18,211 nucleotides of DNA from Bifidobacterium breve (GCA_945889545.1 CAMDCC010000019.1:1-18211), one strand, 5' to 3'. Counted from the first letter of the stretch, positions 1-7,752 are shown. Made by a program: numbers and translations. The notes: generated from the sequence alone by a model not told the origin.

Positions 1-705
1 GACCGCCTTCATGTCCGGGAGGTAGTGCTCGAACACGTCGCTGTCGATCGCGTCGGCGATGCCCGTGGCCACCTCGATCGCCGGGACCCTGGGTCCGTCG
101 TACGCGGACGACTCGGCGTCGGGGCGGTCCCAGATCTCGGTGTCGACCGCACCCGGGATGATCAACTTGACCTGCAGCGGCGTGTCCCAGAGATCCAGCG
201 CGAGGGACTCGCTCCACCCGCACAATGCGAACTTGCTGGAGCAGTACGCGGCCTCGCGCAGGATGCCGAGCCGGCCTCCGAGGCTCGACACGTTCACGAT
301 GGTGCCGGCGGCGCGTTCGAGCATCCGAGGTAAGAGCGCGAGGGTCAGGCGAACGGGCGCCTGGAAGTTGACCTGCATCACGCGCTCGACCTCATCGGGG
401 TCGAGACGGGTCACGTGACGCACTCCGGGGATCGCCGCGTTGTTCACGAGTACGTCGACATGCCCGAATGCCGACCAGGCCGCGTCGGCAACGCGCTCCG
501 CCGCCGACGGATCGGCAAGGTCCTCGACGAAGTACTGCGAGTCGGGCGCGTCCTCACGGCAGTCGGCGAGCACCTCGGCCAACCGATCCTGGCGGCGGGC
601 GATGAGCCCCACGGTGATGCCCCGGCTCGCGAGCACCCGCGCGAGTGCGGCCCCGATGCCCGACGATGCACCCGTGATCAACGCCGTGCGTTGCCCTTCA
701 CCCAT
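1..705 (-). CDS. SDR family oxidoreductase, copy A (C-terminus beyond window)
   Basis: This is a short-chain dehydrogenase/reductase, an NAD(P)-dependent oxidoreductase acting in the cytoplasm. From the ATG at 705 it reads open for 235 codons to the window edge. It shows the cofactor motif TGASSGIG (residues 11-18), NNAA (88-91), the catalytic Ser in NVSS (141) and YxxxK (Y154, K158). A GGGGGA ribosome-binding site lies upstream of the ATG. It aligns without gaps to the second SDR at 14360-15130, with about 18 differences in 235 residues by my manual alignment. About 20 C-terminal residues should lie outside the window. It is divergent from a broken tetR copy, with a four-half-site operator between them. 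The substrate is unknown; the family oxidises or reduces alcohol/carbonyl groups. Confidence 0.93.
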   Translation of the reverse strand, partial: MGEGQRTALITGASSGIGAALARVLASRGITVGLIARRQDRLAEVLADCREDAPDSQYFVEDLADPSAAERVADAAWSAFGHVDVLVNNAAIPGVRHVTRLDPDEVERVMQVNFQAPVRLTLALLPRMLERAAGTIVNVSSLGGRLGILREAAYCSSKFALCGWSESLALDLWDTPLQVKLIIPGAVDTEIWDRPDAESSAYDGPRVPAIEVATGIADAIDSDVFEHYLPDMKAV

Positions 706-736
706 CGTTCCCCCAGGCGCTGCGCCCAGACGGTCA

Positions 737-771
737 CATGCGTTACGTATGTTAGCCATACGAACCGCATG
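737..771. promoter_or_regulatory. Four-half-site palindromic operator, site 1
   Basis: The element reads CATGCG, 3 nt, CGTATG, 5 nt, CATACG, 3 nt, CGCATG. The inner arms (746-751 and 757-762) are perfect inverted repeats, and so are the outer arms (737-742 and 766-771). It lies 32 bp upstream of the SDR copy A start and 71 bp upstream of the broken tetR start. The same architecture recurs at 7995-8029 and 15165-15199. TetR-family proteins bind such palindromes, some as pairs of dimers. Binding by the TetR encoded at 15320 is inferred. Confidence 0.8.
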
Positions 772-824
772 GAGCGAGCAGGCTGTCTGCCGGCGCCGAG
801 GGCCTCCTGATGCATTCCTGTAGG

Positions 825-830
825 TATATT
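825..830 (+). promoter_or_regulatory. Putative -10 box of the broken tetR copy
   Basis: TATATT lies 11 nt before the ATG at 842, and the same hexamer with the same spacing precedes the intact tetR. Conservation between the copies supports function. A start site 6-7 nt downstream would give an almost leaderless mRNA. No clear -35 box or ribosome-binding site is visible. Confidence 0.4.
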
Positions 831-841
831 CGTCGTTCTAT

Positions 842-907
842 ATGGCAACGACGCGCGCCGCGACGCGCCGCCTGCCCCGGGCGCAACGGCGGGAGTCGAT
901 CCTCGCT
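842..907 (+). pseudogene. Truncated tetR start (copy A of the regulator)
   Basis: The first 22 codons match the N-terminus of the intact TetR regulator at 15320, with one difference (A18E). The upstream box ggtatattc and the gttctatatggcaac start context are also shared. At about position 907, in the codon after Ile-Leu-Ala, the match stops abruptly and sequence resembling the neighbouring acyl-CoA ligase gene follows. The helix-turn-helix and the ligand domain are absent. An open frame continues to 1144, but its later part is Arg/Pro-rich and looks non-coding. I read this as a deletion relic, not a functional small protein. Confidence 0.8.
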
Positions 908-1024
908 CGCGATTGCGGAGCGATGACCGTCATATCGAGCACCGCCCTCGGGCCCGTCGCCGCCACACTCACACCGCAGCTCGCGCAGCTGCTGCGGGCG
1001 CGCGGGGTCGAGCGCGGCGGAGAG
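908..1024 (+). pseudogene. Scrambled fragments of acyl-CoA ligase gene
   Basis: Translation of about 908-975 resembles ligase residues 93-115 (RDCGATVVVSSAAL and following). Translation of 974-1024 resembles residues 36-51 (compare QLAQLLRARGVERGGE here with QLAHLLQARGIERGGR there). The corresponding intact DNA is at about 16205-16275 and 16032-16082. The two pieces are therefore in reversed order relative to the intact gene, although both remain on the plus strand and in the tetR frame. This needs at least a deletion and a second rearrangement. All adenylate-forming motifs are missing. Confidence 0.72.
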
Positions 1025-1276
1025 CGCTTGAAACGAACCGCCAGTCGGAGATGGCACGCCAATTCGCCCGCAGCCGGTCCGACGGCTGCATTTGGTGGGC
1101 GACATCGCCGGGGATCCGCGCCGGATCGTCAACCTCGACGCTGAGGAGCTGCTCGTCACCACCACGGATGTTCAGCGTTGCTGTTGGCCGACCTTCGTCT
1201 CTCGGTCGCGAGCACTGGGATGTTCCTTCGCGCGATGGCATCGCGGGATGCGGTGTCGGCTCTTGTTGCGAGCGGG
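1025..1276. other. No recognisable gene (decayed spacer)
   Basis: No frame on either strand gives a convincing protein. Short stretches look faintly coding, for example plus-strand GDIAGDPRRIVNLDAEELL near 1098-1155, but I cannot assign a family. I take it as degraded sequence between two remnants. The interval 1481-1675 is equally empty of recognisable genes. Confidence 0.5.
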
Positions 1277-1480
1277 TTAGGCGTTGTTCCTGGTGGGTTT
1301 GGTGAGGATCAGTTCCGGTGCTGGGTGTTCTGGCTCGGGGGCGCCCTTGACGGGTGTTTCGATCCAGCGCACGACGGTGCCGTCGCTGTAGGTTGGACCG
1401 CTTTGAAGACGAGCTTGTTGGTGTTGGTGGGCAGCGGTTCGGCGAAGACTGGGAAGAGATCGAAGCCGCCGGGGAGTCCA
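1277..1480 (-). pseudogene. YcnI/DUF1775-like C-terminal remnant, frameshifted
   Basis: On the minus strand, residues LPGGFDLFPVFAEPLP and then NKLVFKAVQ are read from about 1480. After a one-base shift near 1391-1394 the frame continues YSDGTVVRWIE and EPEHPAPEL, ending with TAA at 1279-1277. A segment like LVFKAVQTYSDGxVVRWIE...EPEHPAP is typical of the C-terminal part of the YcnI family (DUF1775), secreted copper-associated proteins. A single lost base in the codon after VQ explains the shift. The signal peptide and the N-terminal half are not recognisable upstream. The family call rests on motif memory only. Confidence 0.6.
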
Positions 1481-1675
1481 TCTACCTCTTGGCGCTCGGT
1501 CTCGTACGTGAGCATCGCCGCAGTGTTCTGCCGGAACACCACGAAGCCGTCAACTTCATGACGTCGGAGAGCCACGCGGTCGTTGCGCGTTTCTGTCACT
1601 CGTCCCGGCCCCCACCCGTCGCCTCGTCAAGTCCGCATGCCGAACAGTCGTGACGACACACCCGCGATGCATGCC

Positions 1676-1695
1676 ATGGATTGGTCCGAATCCAT
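1676..1695 (-). terminator. Weak hairpin downstream of the binding-protein gene
   Basis: The arms ATGGATT (1676-1682) and AATCCAT (1689-1695) form a 7-bp stem with a 6-nt loop, about 65 bp past the stop of the minus-strand binding-protein gene. There is no clear T-run, so a terminator role is uncertain. A second small stem, GTTCT/AGAAC, lies at 1733-1748. Confidence 0.25.
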
Positions 1696-1760
1696 CACGT
1701 AATAAGCACTGGGCAGCAGCAATGTTCGCAACGTTCTGGTTCGAGAACCCGACGGAAGCG

Positions 1761-3362
1761 TTACCCCTTCTTGACCGTCATCGTCGTCCAGTCCAAGAAC
1801 TGCGCGGTCGGGCCCGAGTAGAGCGACCCGAACTTGCTGGCATCGACGCGGTCGGAGTGGAAGGCAAGCACCGCCGCCGGGTAGAGGTGATAGATGACGA
1901 GCATGTTGTCGGCGACGTACTTCATCCATGCGGTCCAAGCATCGTGCTGCGCGGGCGACCCCGGGACCGCGGAAAGCACCTTGGTGCGCAGGGCATTGAG
2001 CTTCGGGTCGTTGTAGGTGCAGAGATTCGCCTGGAAGCCAGGGTCGAACATGACGGTGTTCTCCACACCGGAGCGGACCCACGGAGGGGTAGCGGTGTCG
2101 GTCTTGCGATCGACCCACACGTCCTGCGCGTAGTTGGTGCTCTGCTCGATGGTGAGCGTGATGCCGACCTTGGCGAGCTGCTGCTCCAGGACGGTGGCGA
2201 GCGTCTCCGTCGGCGGGTAGTTCGCAACGAGCATCGTGCTGAAGGAGAACCCGTCTTTGTAGCCCGCCTCGGCGAGCAGCTTGCGCGCGAGCTTCGGGTT
2301 GTACTTCTGCTGCTTGGCGATGGACGGCACGTAGAACGGCGTTTCCTCCGCCCACGCCATGTACGCCGGCGTCCCCAGGCCCCCGTACACGGCCTGGTTG
2401 AGCTCGTCGCGGTTGATCGCGTGTGAGAACGCCTGGCGGACCTTCAGCTTGTCGAACGGTGGCTCGCTCTTGCACAGCTGCGTGTACAGGAACTGGTCCA
2501 CCGGAGCGGTCTTGACCTTCAAGTCATCACGGCCATCGACACCCCCGACATCGGAGACGTCGATCTCGCCGACGTCGACGTTGTCCGAGAGCAGTGCAGC
2601 GACCCGCGGCGCGCCGGACACCGAGCTGACCAGATCGAGCTGGCCAATCCTGACCTTCTTGGCGTTCCAGTACTTCTTGAACTTCGTCAACGAGAGCAGC
2701 TGCTCGCGGTCATACTGTTTGAACTCGAACGGTCCGGCGCCCACTGGATGTTGCTCGAGAGTGCTGGCAGCCGCGGCTGCAGGAGCCACGACCATCGTCT
2801 CGCGCCCAGACAAGAGAGGAAGGAAGGCGTACGCGCCGGGCTCGGTGAGGTGGATGCGGAACACGGTCGGGGAGATCACCTCGATCGAGTCGAGGTTCTT
2901 GAACGCGGGATTCCACGACGAGTTCACAGTCCCGAAGTTGCGCAGGATGCTCGCTTTGGCGGCCTCGGCGTCGAGCTTCTCCCCGTCATGGAACGTCAGG
3001 TTCGGCCGCAGCACCACCTCGATGGTCTGGTCGTCGACCACCTTGTACGACTGCGCCAGCCCGGGCTCGTAGGCGCCCGTCTTGAGCGGTGGATAGAGCA
3101 GGGTGTCGTAGAAGAACGCGAGGTTCCAGACATCGGTCGTCGACGTCGACGTTGCCGGGTCGAACGCCACCAGCTGGGGTGAGCGATTGTTGAGCTCGAC
3201 CCCGAACCTCAGGGTCCCGTTGGGGTCGATCGCCGGACCCTTCGCGGACGACCTGGTCGCGTTCGCGCTCGGGGCGCCGAGGCTCGTCACGGCCATCGCC
3301 ATCGCCAAGGTGCAGGCGCCGACGACGCGACGCGCGGAGCGACGCTTCCTACTGCGCTTCAT
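1761..3362 (-). CDS. ABC transporter substrate-binding protein, family 5 (DppA/OppA-like)
   Basis: This is the extracellular solute receptor of a peptide/nickel-type ABC importer, 533 aa and close to the usual family length. The N-terminus has a basic stretch (KRSRKRRSARR), a hydrophobic core (residues 13-30) and a likely signal peptidase I site after SANA (residue 34 or 35). There is no lipobox cysteine, so it may be released or held by other contacts rather than lipid-anchored. Family 5 features include LRFGVELNN near the mature start, YDTLLYPPL, the segment LAQSYKVVDDQTIEVVLRPN followed by FHDGEKLDAE, and VRQAFSHAINRDEL. A G-rich ribosome-binding site (rc of 3365-3372) precedes the ATG. 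It is transcribed divergently from the permease/ATPase genes, which is unusual since the receptor is normally the first gene of such operons. Ligand class cannot be told from sequence. Confidence 0.93.
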   Translation of the reverse strand: MKRSRKRRSARRVVGACTLAMAMAVTSLGAPSANATRSSAKGPAIDPNGTLRFGVELNNRSPQLVAFDPATSTSTTDVWNLAFFYDTLLYPPLKTGAYEPGLAQSYKVVDDQTIEVVLRPNLTFHDGEKLDAEAAKASILRNFGTVNSSWNPAFKNLDSIEVISPTVFRIHLTEPGAYAFLPLLSGRETMVVAPAAAAASTLEQHPVGAGPFEFKQYDREQLLSLTKFKKYWNAKKVRIGQLDLVSSVSGAPRVAALLSDNVDVGEIDVSDVGGVDGRDDLKVKTAPVDQFLYTQLCKSEPPFDKLKVRQAFSHAINRDELNQAVYGGLGTPAYMAWAEETPFYVPSIAKQQKYNPKLARKLLAEAGYKDGFSFSTMLVANYPPTETLATVLEQQLAKVGITLTIEQSTNYAQDVWVDRKTDTATPPWVRSGVENTVMFDPGFQANLCTYNDPKLNALRTKVLSAVPGSPAQHDAWTAWMKYVADNMLVIYHLYPAAVLAFHSDRVDASKFGSLYSGPTAQFLDWTTMTVKKG

Positions 3363-3530
3363 GGGTCCCCCCCAGTCGAGCGAAGGTCCGTCAACATAGT
3401 CGACGGGGGGGTGCGAACGCGTTCACCTGCTCGCCCCGAGATTGACGTTGACGTGAGAAGCGAGTGGACTCCGCGCGCGTCTGACCAGGCCACGGCGTGA
3501 CGAGCCACGACGAAGAGGGAGCTGCGCGCC
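3363..3530. promoter_or_regulatory. Divergent promoter region of the ABC importer with 10-bp palindrome
   Basis: This 168-bp gap must hold promoters for both directions. GAACGCGTTC at 3415-3424 is a perfect 10-bp palindrome. Two abutting TTGACG copies lie at 3442-3453. On the minus strand, TATGTT (within the reverse complement of about 3390-3400) is a possible -10 box, and the palindrome would then lie near its -35 position. The 35-bp operator found elsewhere in the window is absent here, so the importer may have a different regulator. Confidence 0.35.
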
Positions 3531-4478
3531 TTGGGCACGCTGATAGCACGCCGCTTGTTGGCTCTCGTTCCCCTGCTCATTCTCGTTTCGTTCTTCGTGT
3601 TCATCCTCATCACGCTGGTCCCGGGTGATGCCTCCGTAGAGCTCGCCGGCGGCGAGAACGCGACTCCCGAGCGGATCGCCGAGGTGCGTCAGGAGCTGCA
3701 CCTCGATGAGCCGGTGTTCCAGCAGTACGGACGTTGGCTCGGTAACGCGGTCCAGGGTGACCTTGGCCACTCCCTGTACGCCAGGACCTCGGTGTCCCAG
3801 GACATCGCCGAGCGACTCCCGATCACGCTCAGTCTGGTCGCTGCCGCGTTACTCGTCGGCCTCCTGGTCGGCGTGCCACTCGGGATCCTCGCGGCGATGC
3901 GGCCCGCAGGCGCGGTCGACAAGGCGTCGCGCTTCGGCACCACGCTCGGGATCTCGATCCCGGAGTACTGGCTCGCGATCATCCTCGTAGTGCTGTTCGC
4001 GGTCGACCTGCGTGTGCTCCCGCCGTCGGGATACGTGCCGTTCTTCGAAGACCCGCTCGGCTGGCTCGAGCACATCGTGCTACCGGCCGTTGCGCTCGGG
4101 ACCTGGTCCGCGGCGTCGCTCTCGCGTCAGCTGCGCGCCGCGCTCATCGACGTGCTCGACACCAACTACGTGCGCACCGCGTGGGCCAAGGGCGGGAGCA
4201 CGCGAGTGATCGTGGTCAAGCACGCGCTGAAGAACGCCGCGATCCCGGTGGTTACGATCCTGGCGCTCCAGATCGGCTTCCTGATGGGCGGCACGGTGAT
4301 CATCGAGGAGATCTTCACGATCCCGGGGATGGGTCCATACTTCCTGCGCGGGGTCATCAGCTTCGACGTACCGGTGATCCAGGGCGTGGTGCTCGTCTTC
4401 GTCCTGGCTGCGTTGCTCCTCAGCACGCTCGCCGACATCACCTACGGGTTCCTCAACCCGAAGGTGCGGGTCCAATGA
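3531..4478 (+). CDS. ABC transporter permease (DppB-like)
   Basis: This is the first inner-membrane subunit of the peptide-type importer, 315 aa. The N-terminus is a membrane helix (residues about 9-30) ending in the DppB-type LVPGD. A soluble loop follows with ELHLDEPVFQQYGRWLGN and GDLGHSL, then five more hydrophobic segments. The ATPase-contacting EAA loop is in the region of TAWAKGGSTRVIVVKHALKN, and IEEIFTIPGMG near residues 262-272 is typical of the family. The start is TTG at 3531 with GAAGAGGGAG about 10 nt upstream; no better ATG or GTG is available. It overlaps the next gene by 4 bp (ATGA), indicating coupled translation. Confidence 0.94.
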   Translation: MGTLIARRLLALVPLLILVSFFVFILITLVPGDASVELAGGENATPERIAEVRQELHLDEPVFQQYGRWLGNAVQGDLGHSLYARTSVSQDIAERLPITLSLVAAALLVGLLVGVPLGILAAMRPAGAVDKASRFGTTLGISIPEYWLAIILVVLFAVDLRVLPPSGYVPFFEDPLGWLEHIVLPAVALGTWSAASLSRQLRAALIDVLDTNYVRTAWAKGGSTRVIVVKHALKNAAIPVVTILALQIGFLMGGTVIIEEIFTIPGMGPYFLRGVISFDVPVIQGVVLVFVLAALLLSTLADITYGFLNPKVRVQ

Positions 4479-6523
4479 GCCTGCGGACCGACGTCAACGA
4501 GCTGGCACCAGTCGCTGGCACCGAAGCGGTGCCGACGGTGCGCCAGGCCAGCCCGCGGCGCCGCCTCGTCCGCCGGCTGGCCCACAAGCGGGGCGCGGTG
4601 TTGGCCATAGCCTTCCTCGCGGTCGTCACGATCGCGGCGATCTTCGGCACCGCGGTCGCTCCCTACGACCCCAACGCTCAGGACATCCTCAACTCCAACC
4701 ATCTGCCGTCGTGGAGCCACCTCCTCGGTACCGACGACCTCGGGCGCGACATCCTCAGCCGTCTCATCGTCGGTGCCCGGGTCTCGGTGCGGATCAGCCT
4801 CCAGACCGTGCTGCTCGCCGGGCTGATCGCGCTGCCGATCGGACTCGTCTCCGGATACATCGGCGGTCGCCTCGACAACCTGCTCATGCGGATCGTCGAT
4901 GCCATGCTCGCCTTCCCGCCGCTCGTGCTCGCGATCGCGGTGGCGGGATTGCTCGGAAAGGGCGTCGGCAACGTCGCTCTCGCCATCACGATCGTCATGG
5001 TTCCCGGCTTCACCCGCCTGGTGCGGGCGTCGACGCTCGCCGTGAAGGAGGAGACCTTCGTCGAGGCGTCACGCTCGATCGGCACACGCACGAGGCGCAT
5101 CCTCTCCCATCGGGTCCTCCCCAACGTGCGGTCGCCCCTGATCGTGGGCATGTCGCTCGCCTTCGGTGCCGCGATCCTCGCCGAGGCCGGGCTCAGCTTC
5201 CTGGGCCTCTCGCAGCAGCCGCCCAACGCGAGCTGGGGCAACATGCTCCGGGGCGCCTACGACCGCTCGCTCTACACGCATCCGTGGCAGTTGTGGATTC
5301 CCGGCGGCGTGATCGCCTTGATGGTCCTCGCATACAACACGCTCGGCGACGCGCTGCGCGACGTGTTGAGCCCGGCGCAGTGGGCCCCGACCCGAGACCG
5401 CCGACGCAAGCCGTGGCAAGCATGGAACGTGCTGCGGACCTGGCGAGGTCGCCGACGCAAGACTCGCCGCGGTCTCACCGCCGTGACGCGCATCGAGGTG
5501 CCACCGATGCGGGAACCCGCACCGCTGCTCGGGGTCGAGCATCTCAGCGTCGAGTTCGACACCGAGCAGGGGCGCGTCCGCGTGGTCGACGACGTCAGCT
5601 TCCACGTCGCGAGTGGCGAGGTGCTCGGCCTGGTCGGTGAGAGCGGCTCCGGCAAGACCGTCACCTCACTCTCGATCATGCGCCTGCTCGGATCGCCCCC
5701 GGCCCGGATCGCCGAAGGCGCGGTGTACTTCGAGGGGCGGGACCTCTTCGCGTTGTCCTTCGACGAGATGCGCGCCCTTCGCGGGTCAGAGCTCGCGATG
5801 GTGTTCCAGGACCCGATGACGAGCCTCAATCCTGCGTTCACGATCGGCGACCAGCTTCGGGAGGCCCTGCGTCTCCACGAGGACGTCGACCGCGCGACCG
5901 CACAAGCGCGTGCGCGCGACATGCTCGATCTCGTCCAGATCCCCGCGCCGGAGCAACGTCTCCACGAGTATCCCCACCAGTTGTCGGGCGGCATGCGCCA
6001 GCGCGTGATGCTGGCGATCGCGCTCATGTGCCGTCCGAAGCTCCTCATCGCCGACGAGCCGACGACTGCGCTCGACGTCACCATCCAGGCGCAGATGCTC
6101 GACCTGCTCCGCTCACTGCAGCAGGAGCTCAGCCTCTCCGTCATCTTCGTGACGCACGACCTCGGTGTCGTCGCCGACATCTGCGACCGCGTCGCCGTGA
6201 TGTACTCGGGACAGATCGTCGAACAGGGCGCCGTGGGCGAGGTGTTCGCACACCCGCAGCAGCCCTACACCGAGGGCCTCCTCGCCGCCATGCCCCAGAC
6301 CGGACAGATCGGAGACGCGCTGTACGTGATTCCCGGACAGGTGCCCCATCCGCGGGCATGGCCCGGAGGCTGCCGGTTCCATCCGCGGTGCGCGTACGTC
6401 CTCGAGGCGTGCCGCAGCGAGACGGTGCCGCTCACCGTCGGATCCGACGGAGCCACCGCTCACACCCCGCACGATGTCCGCTGCCTCCGCTCCCGCGAGC
6501 TCGACCTACGGGGCGCGCAATGA
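4475..6523 (+). CDS. ABC transporter permease-ATPase fusion (DppC-DppD-like)
   Basis: One 682-aa frame encodes both the second permease and the first ATPase. Residues about 1-300 are DppC-like: N-terminal helix, GTDDLGRDILSRLIVGARVS, a permease core with KEETFVEASRSIGT, and PNASWGNML. Residues 300-345 are an Arg/Lys-rich linker. Residues 345-682 are DppD-like: Walker A GESGSGKT (388-395), signature LSGGMRQR (503-510), Walker B LLIADEP (523-529), the switch histidine in VTHDLG, and a C-terminal oligopeptide-transporter domain with CRFHPRC plus two further cysteines. In related ATPases these cysteines bind a 4Fe-4S cluster. There is no stop between the halves. An internal ATG at 5507 with GAGGT 7 nt upstream could give a separate ATPase. 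It overlaps both neighbours by 4 bp. Confidence 0.93.
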   Translation: MSLRTDVNELAPVAGTEAVPTVRQASPRRRLVRRLAHKRGAVLAIAFLAVVTIAAIFGTAVAPYDPNAQDILNSNHLPSWSHLLGTDDLGRDILSRLIVGARVSVRISLQTVLLAGLIALPIGLVSGYIGGRLDNLLMRIVDAMLAFPPLVLAIAVAGLLGKGVGNVALAITIVMVPGFTRLVRASTLAVKEETFVEASRSIGTRTRRILSHRVLPNVRSPLIVGMSLAFGAAILAEAGLSFLGLSQQPPNASWGNMLRGAYDRSLYTHPWQLWIPGGVIALMVLAYNTLGDALRDVLSPAQWAPTRDRRRKPWQAWNVLRTWRGRRRKTRRGLTAVTRIEVPPMREPAPLLGVEHLSVEFDTEQGRVRVVDDVSFHVASGEVLGLVGESGSGKTVTSLSIMRLLGSPPARIAEGAVYFEGRDLFALSFDEMRALRGSELAMVFQDPMTSLNPAFTIGDQLREALRLHEDVDRATAQARARDMLDLVQIPAPEQRLHEYPHQLSGGMRQRVMLAIALMCRPKLLIADEPTTALDVTIQAQMLDLLRSLQQELSLSVIFVTHDLGVVADICDRVAVMYSGQIVEQGAVGEVFAHPQQPYTEGLLAAMPQTGQIGDALYVIPGQVPHPRAWPGGCRFHPRCAYVLEACRSETVPLTVGSDGATAHTPHDVRCLRSRELDLRGAQ

Positions 6524-7575
6524 CCGAGACCACCACGGAGGCGCCCGCGCTGCTCGAGACCCGGCAGGTGCGCAAGCTCTTCCCCCTCGAACGAGGACTG
6601 CGCCGTCGAGTGCACGGGCACGTGCGCGCCGTCGACGGCGTCGATCTCGTCGTGCCGCGCGCCACGACCGTCGGCCTCGTCGGCGAGAGCGGCTCGGGCA
6701 AGTCGACACTGGGACGACTCGTGCTGCGGCTGATCCAACCGACCTCCGGACAGATCTGCTTCGAAGGCAACGACATCACGAACCTCCACGGTCGGAAACT
6801 GCGCGAGCTCCGAAGGAACTTTCAGATCGTGTTCCAGGACCCGTACTCGTCGTTCGACGCCACGGCGACCATGCTCGACAGCTTGCGCGAGCCGATGCGC
6901 GCACACCTTCAGCTCGACGCTGCGCAGCAGATGGCTCGAGCAGCCGAGCTGCTCGAGATCGTGGGGATGTCACCGGAGTATCTGACGCGCTACCCATACG
7001 AGCTCTCGGGCGGCCAGCTCCAGCGCGCCGGAGTAGCGCGGGCGCTGAGTGTGGACCCGAAGCTGCTGATACTCGACGAGCCGGTGAGCTCCCTCGACGT
7101 CTCGACACAGGCACAGGTCATCAACCTGTTCGCGCACCTCCAGGAGCGTTTGCACGTCGCGATGCTGTTCATCGCACATGACCTCTCGATCGTCCGTCAC
7201 GTCAGTGAGCGGATCGCGGTGATGTACCTCGGCCGGATCGTGGAGGATGGACCGGCCGAATCCGTCTACGACCAGCCCAAGCACCCCTACACCGAAGCGC
7301 TCCTGTCGGCGATCCCGGTGCCGAACCCCGTGCGGCAGCGCGAGCGCCGTCGCATCATCCTCCAGGGAGACATCCCGTCGCCGGCGAACCCGCCCTCGGG
7401 GTGTCGCTTCCACACCCGCTGCCCGTACGTGATGGACATCTGCCGAACTCAGGATCCAGCGTTGTTCCGCACGCCGGACGGCACGACGGTGTTCTGCCAT
7501 CTCCACACGAGCGGGCCGCAGCTCGAAGGCGCGCCGATCGGCGATCTGCGCAACGTCAACCGACCGACGAAGTAA
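6520..7575 (+). CDS. ABC transporter ATP-binding protein (DppF-like)
   Basis: This is the second ATPase of the importer, 351 aa, which pairs with the DppD-like half of the preceding protein to drive uptake. It has the DppF/OppF N-terminus (VRKLFPLERG, a long insertion, then VRAVDGVDL), Walker A GESGSGKS (55-62), IVFQDPYSSFD for the Q-loop, signature LSGGQLQR (162-169), Walker B LLILDEP (182-188) and IAHDLS for the H-loop. The C-terminal domain has CRFHTRCPYVMDIC and a fourth cysteine near VFCHL, a probable 4Fe-4S site as known in this ATPase family. The ATG at 6520 overlaps the upstream stop as ATGA, so the start is firm. It is the last gene of the operon; I see no clear terminator after it. 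Confidence 0.95.
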   Translation: MTETTTEAPALLETRQVRKLFPLERGLRRRVHGHVRAVDGVDLVVPRATTVGLVGESGSGKSTLGRLVLRLIQPTSGQICFEGNDITNLHGRKLRELRRNFQIVFQDPYSSFDATATMLDSLREPMRAHLQLDAAQQMARAAELLEIVGMSPEYLTRYPYELSGGQLQRAGVARALSVDPKLLILDEPVSSLDVSTQAQVINLFAHLQERLHVAMLFIAHDLSIVRHVSERIAVMYLGRIVEDGPAESVYDQPKHPYTEALLSAIPVPNPVRQRERRRIILQGDIPSPANPPSGCRFHTRCPYVMDICRTQDPALFRTPDGTTVFCHLHTSGPQLEGAPIGDLRNVNRPTK

Positions 7576-7576
7576 C

Positions 7577-7752
7577 ACTCGCGCGGACCATGACGGCGAT
7601 CCTCGAGCGGCTTCCGGTCGTGGTGATCGATCGAACCGCGTACACCGTTGTGCCGGGCCGCAGCGAGCGCGAGCGCCTACCCCTTCCCGATCCCTCGGCT
7701 CGCGCCAGTCACAAGCGCGACCAATGTCGGTGAGACTCCCGCTAGCGTCCAT
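7577..7752 (-). pseudogene. N-terminal remnant of an SDR gene
   Basis: Read on the minus strand from ATG at 7752, the sequence gives MDASGSLTD. After a one-base shift it gives LVALVTGASRGIGKG (the glycine motif lies at about 7686-7709), then an in-frame TAG at 7679-7677 followed by ALALAAA. Another shift gives GTTVYAVRSITTTG. Corrected, this is the start of a typical SDR dehydrogenase with beta1-alphaA-beta2. The rest of the gene is missing; it would have run into the present importer operon. At least two shifts and one stop make it a pseudogene. The ATG overlaps the stop of an upstream remnant as TGATG. Confidence 0.68.

Larger units (their letters stand above)
1..771. repeat. Long direct repeat, copy A (SDR plus operator)
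   Basis: Bases 1-705 match 14426-15130 colinearly with no insertion or deletion, and the match resumes in the operator at 737-771 versus 15165-15199. Weaker identity continues into the tetR start. Both copies have the same orientation, so they are direct repeats about 14.4 kb apart. The repeat probably continues beyond position 1. No transposase or terminal inverted repeats are visible, so segmental duplication is more likely than an insertion sequence. Confidence 0.88.

Noticed and set aside
1..771. Insertion sequence or composite transposon end
   Set aside because: The repeated unit is an SDR gene with its operator. No transposase, terminal inverted repeats or target-site duplications are visible.
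842..1144. A 100-aa protein reading from the tetR start into the spacer
   Set aside because: It is a chain of tetR and permuted ligase fragments followed by Arg/Pro-rich non-coding-like sequence, best read as a relic.
1309..1599. A 96-aa minus-strand protein starting at GTG 1599
   Set aside because: Its middle matches a DUF1775-like ending but the true C-terminus is in a different frame, so it is a frameshifted remnant, not a gene.
4181..4474. Upstream extension of the permease-ATPase frame into the first permease gene
   Set aside because: It overlaps the well-supported first permease in another frame and has Arg/Asp-rich shadow composition. The ATG at 4475 in the ATGA overlap is the natural start.
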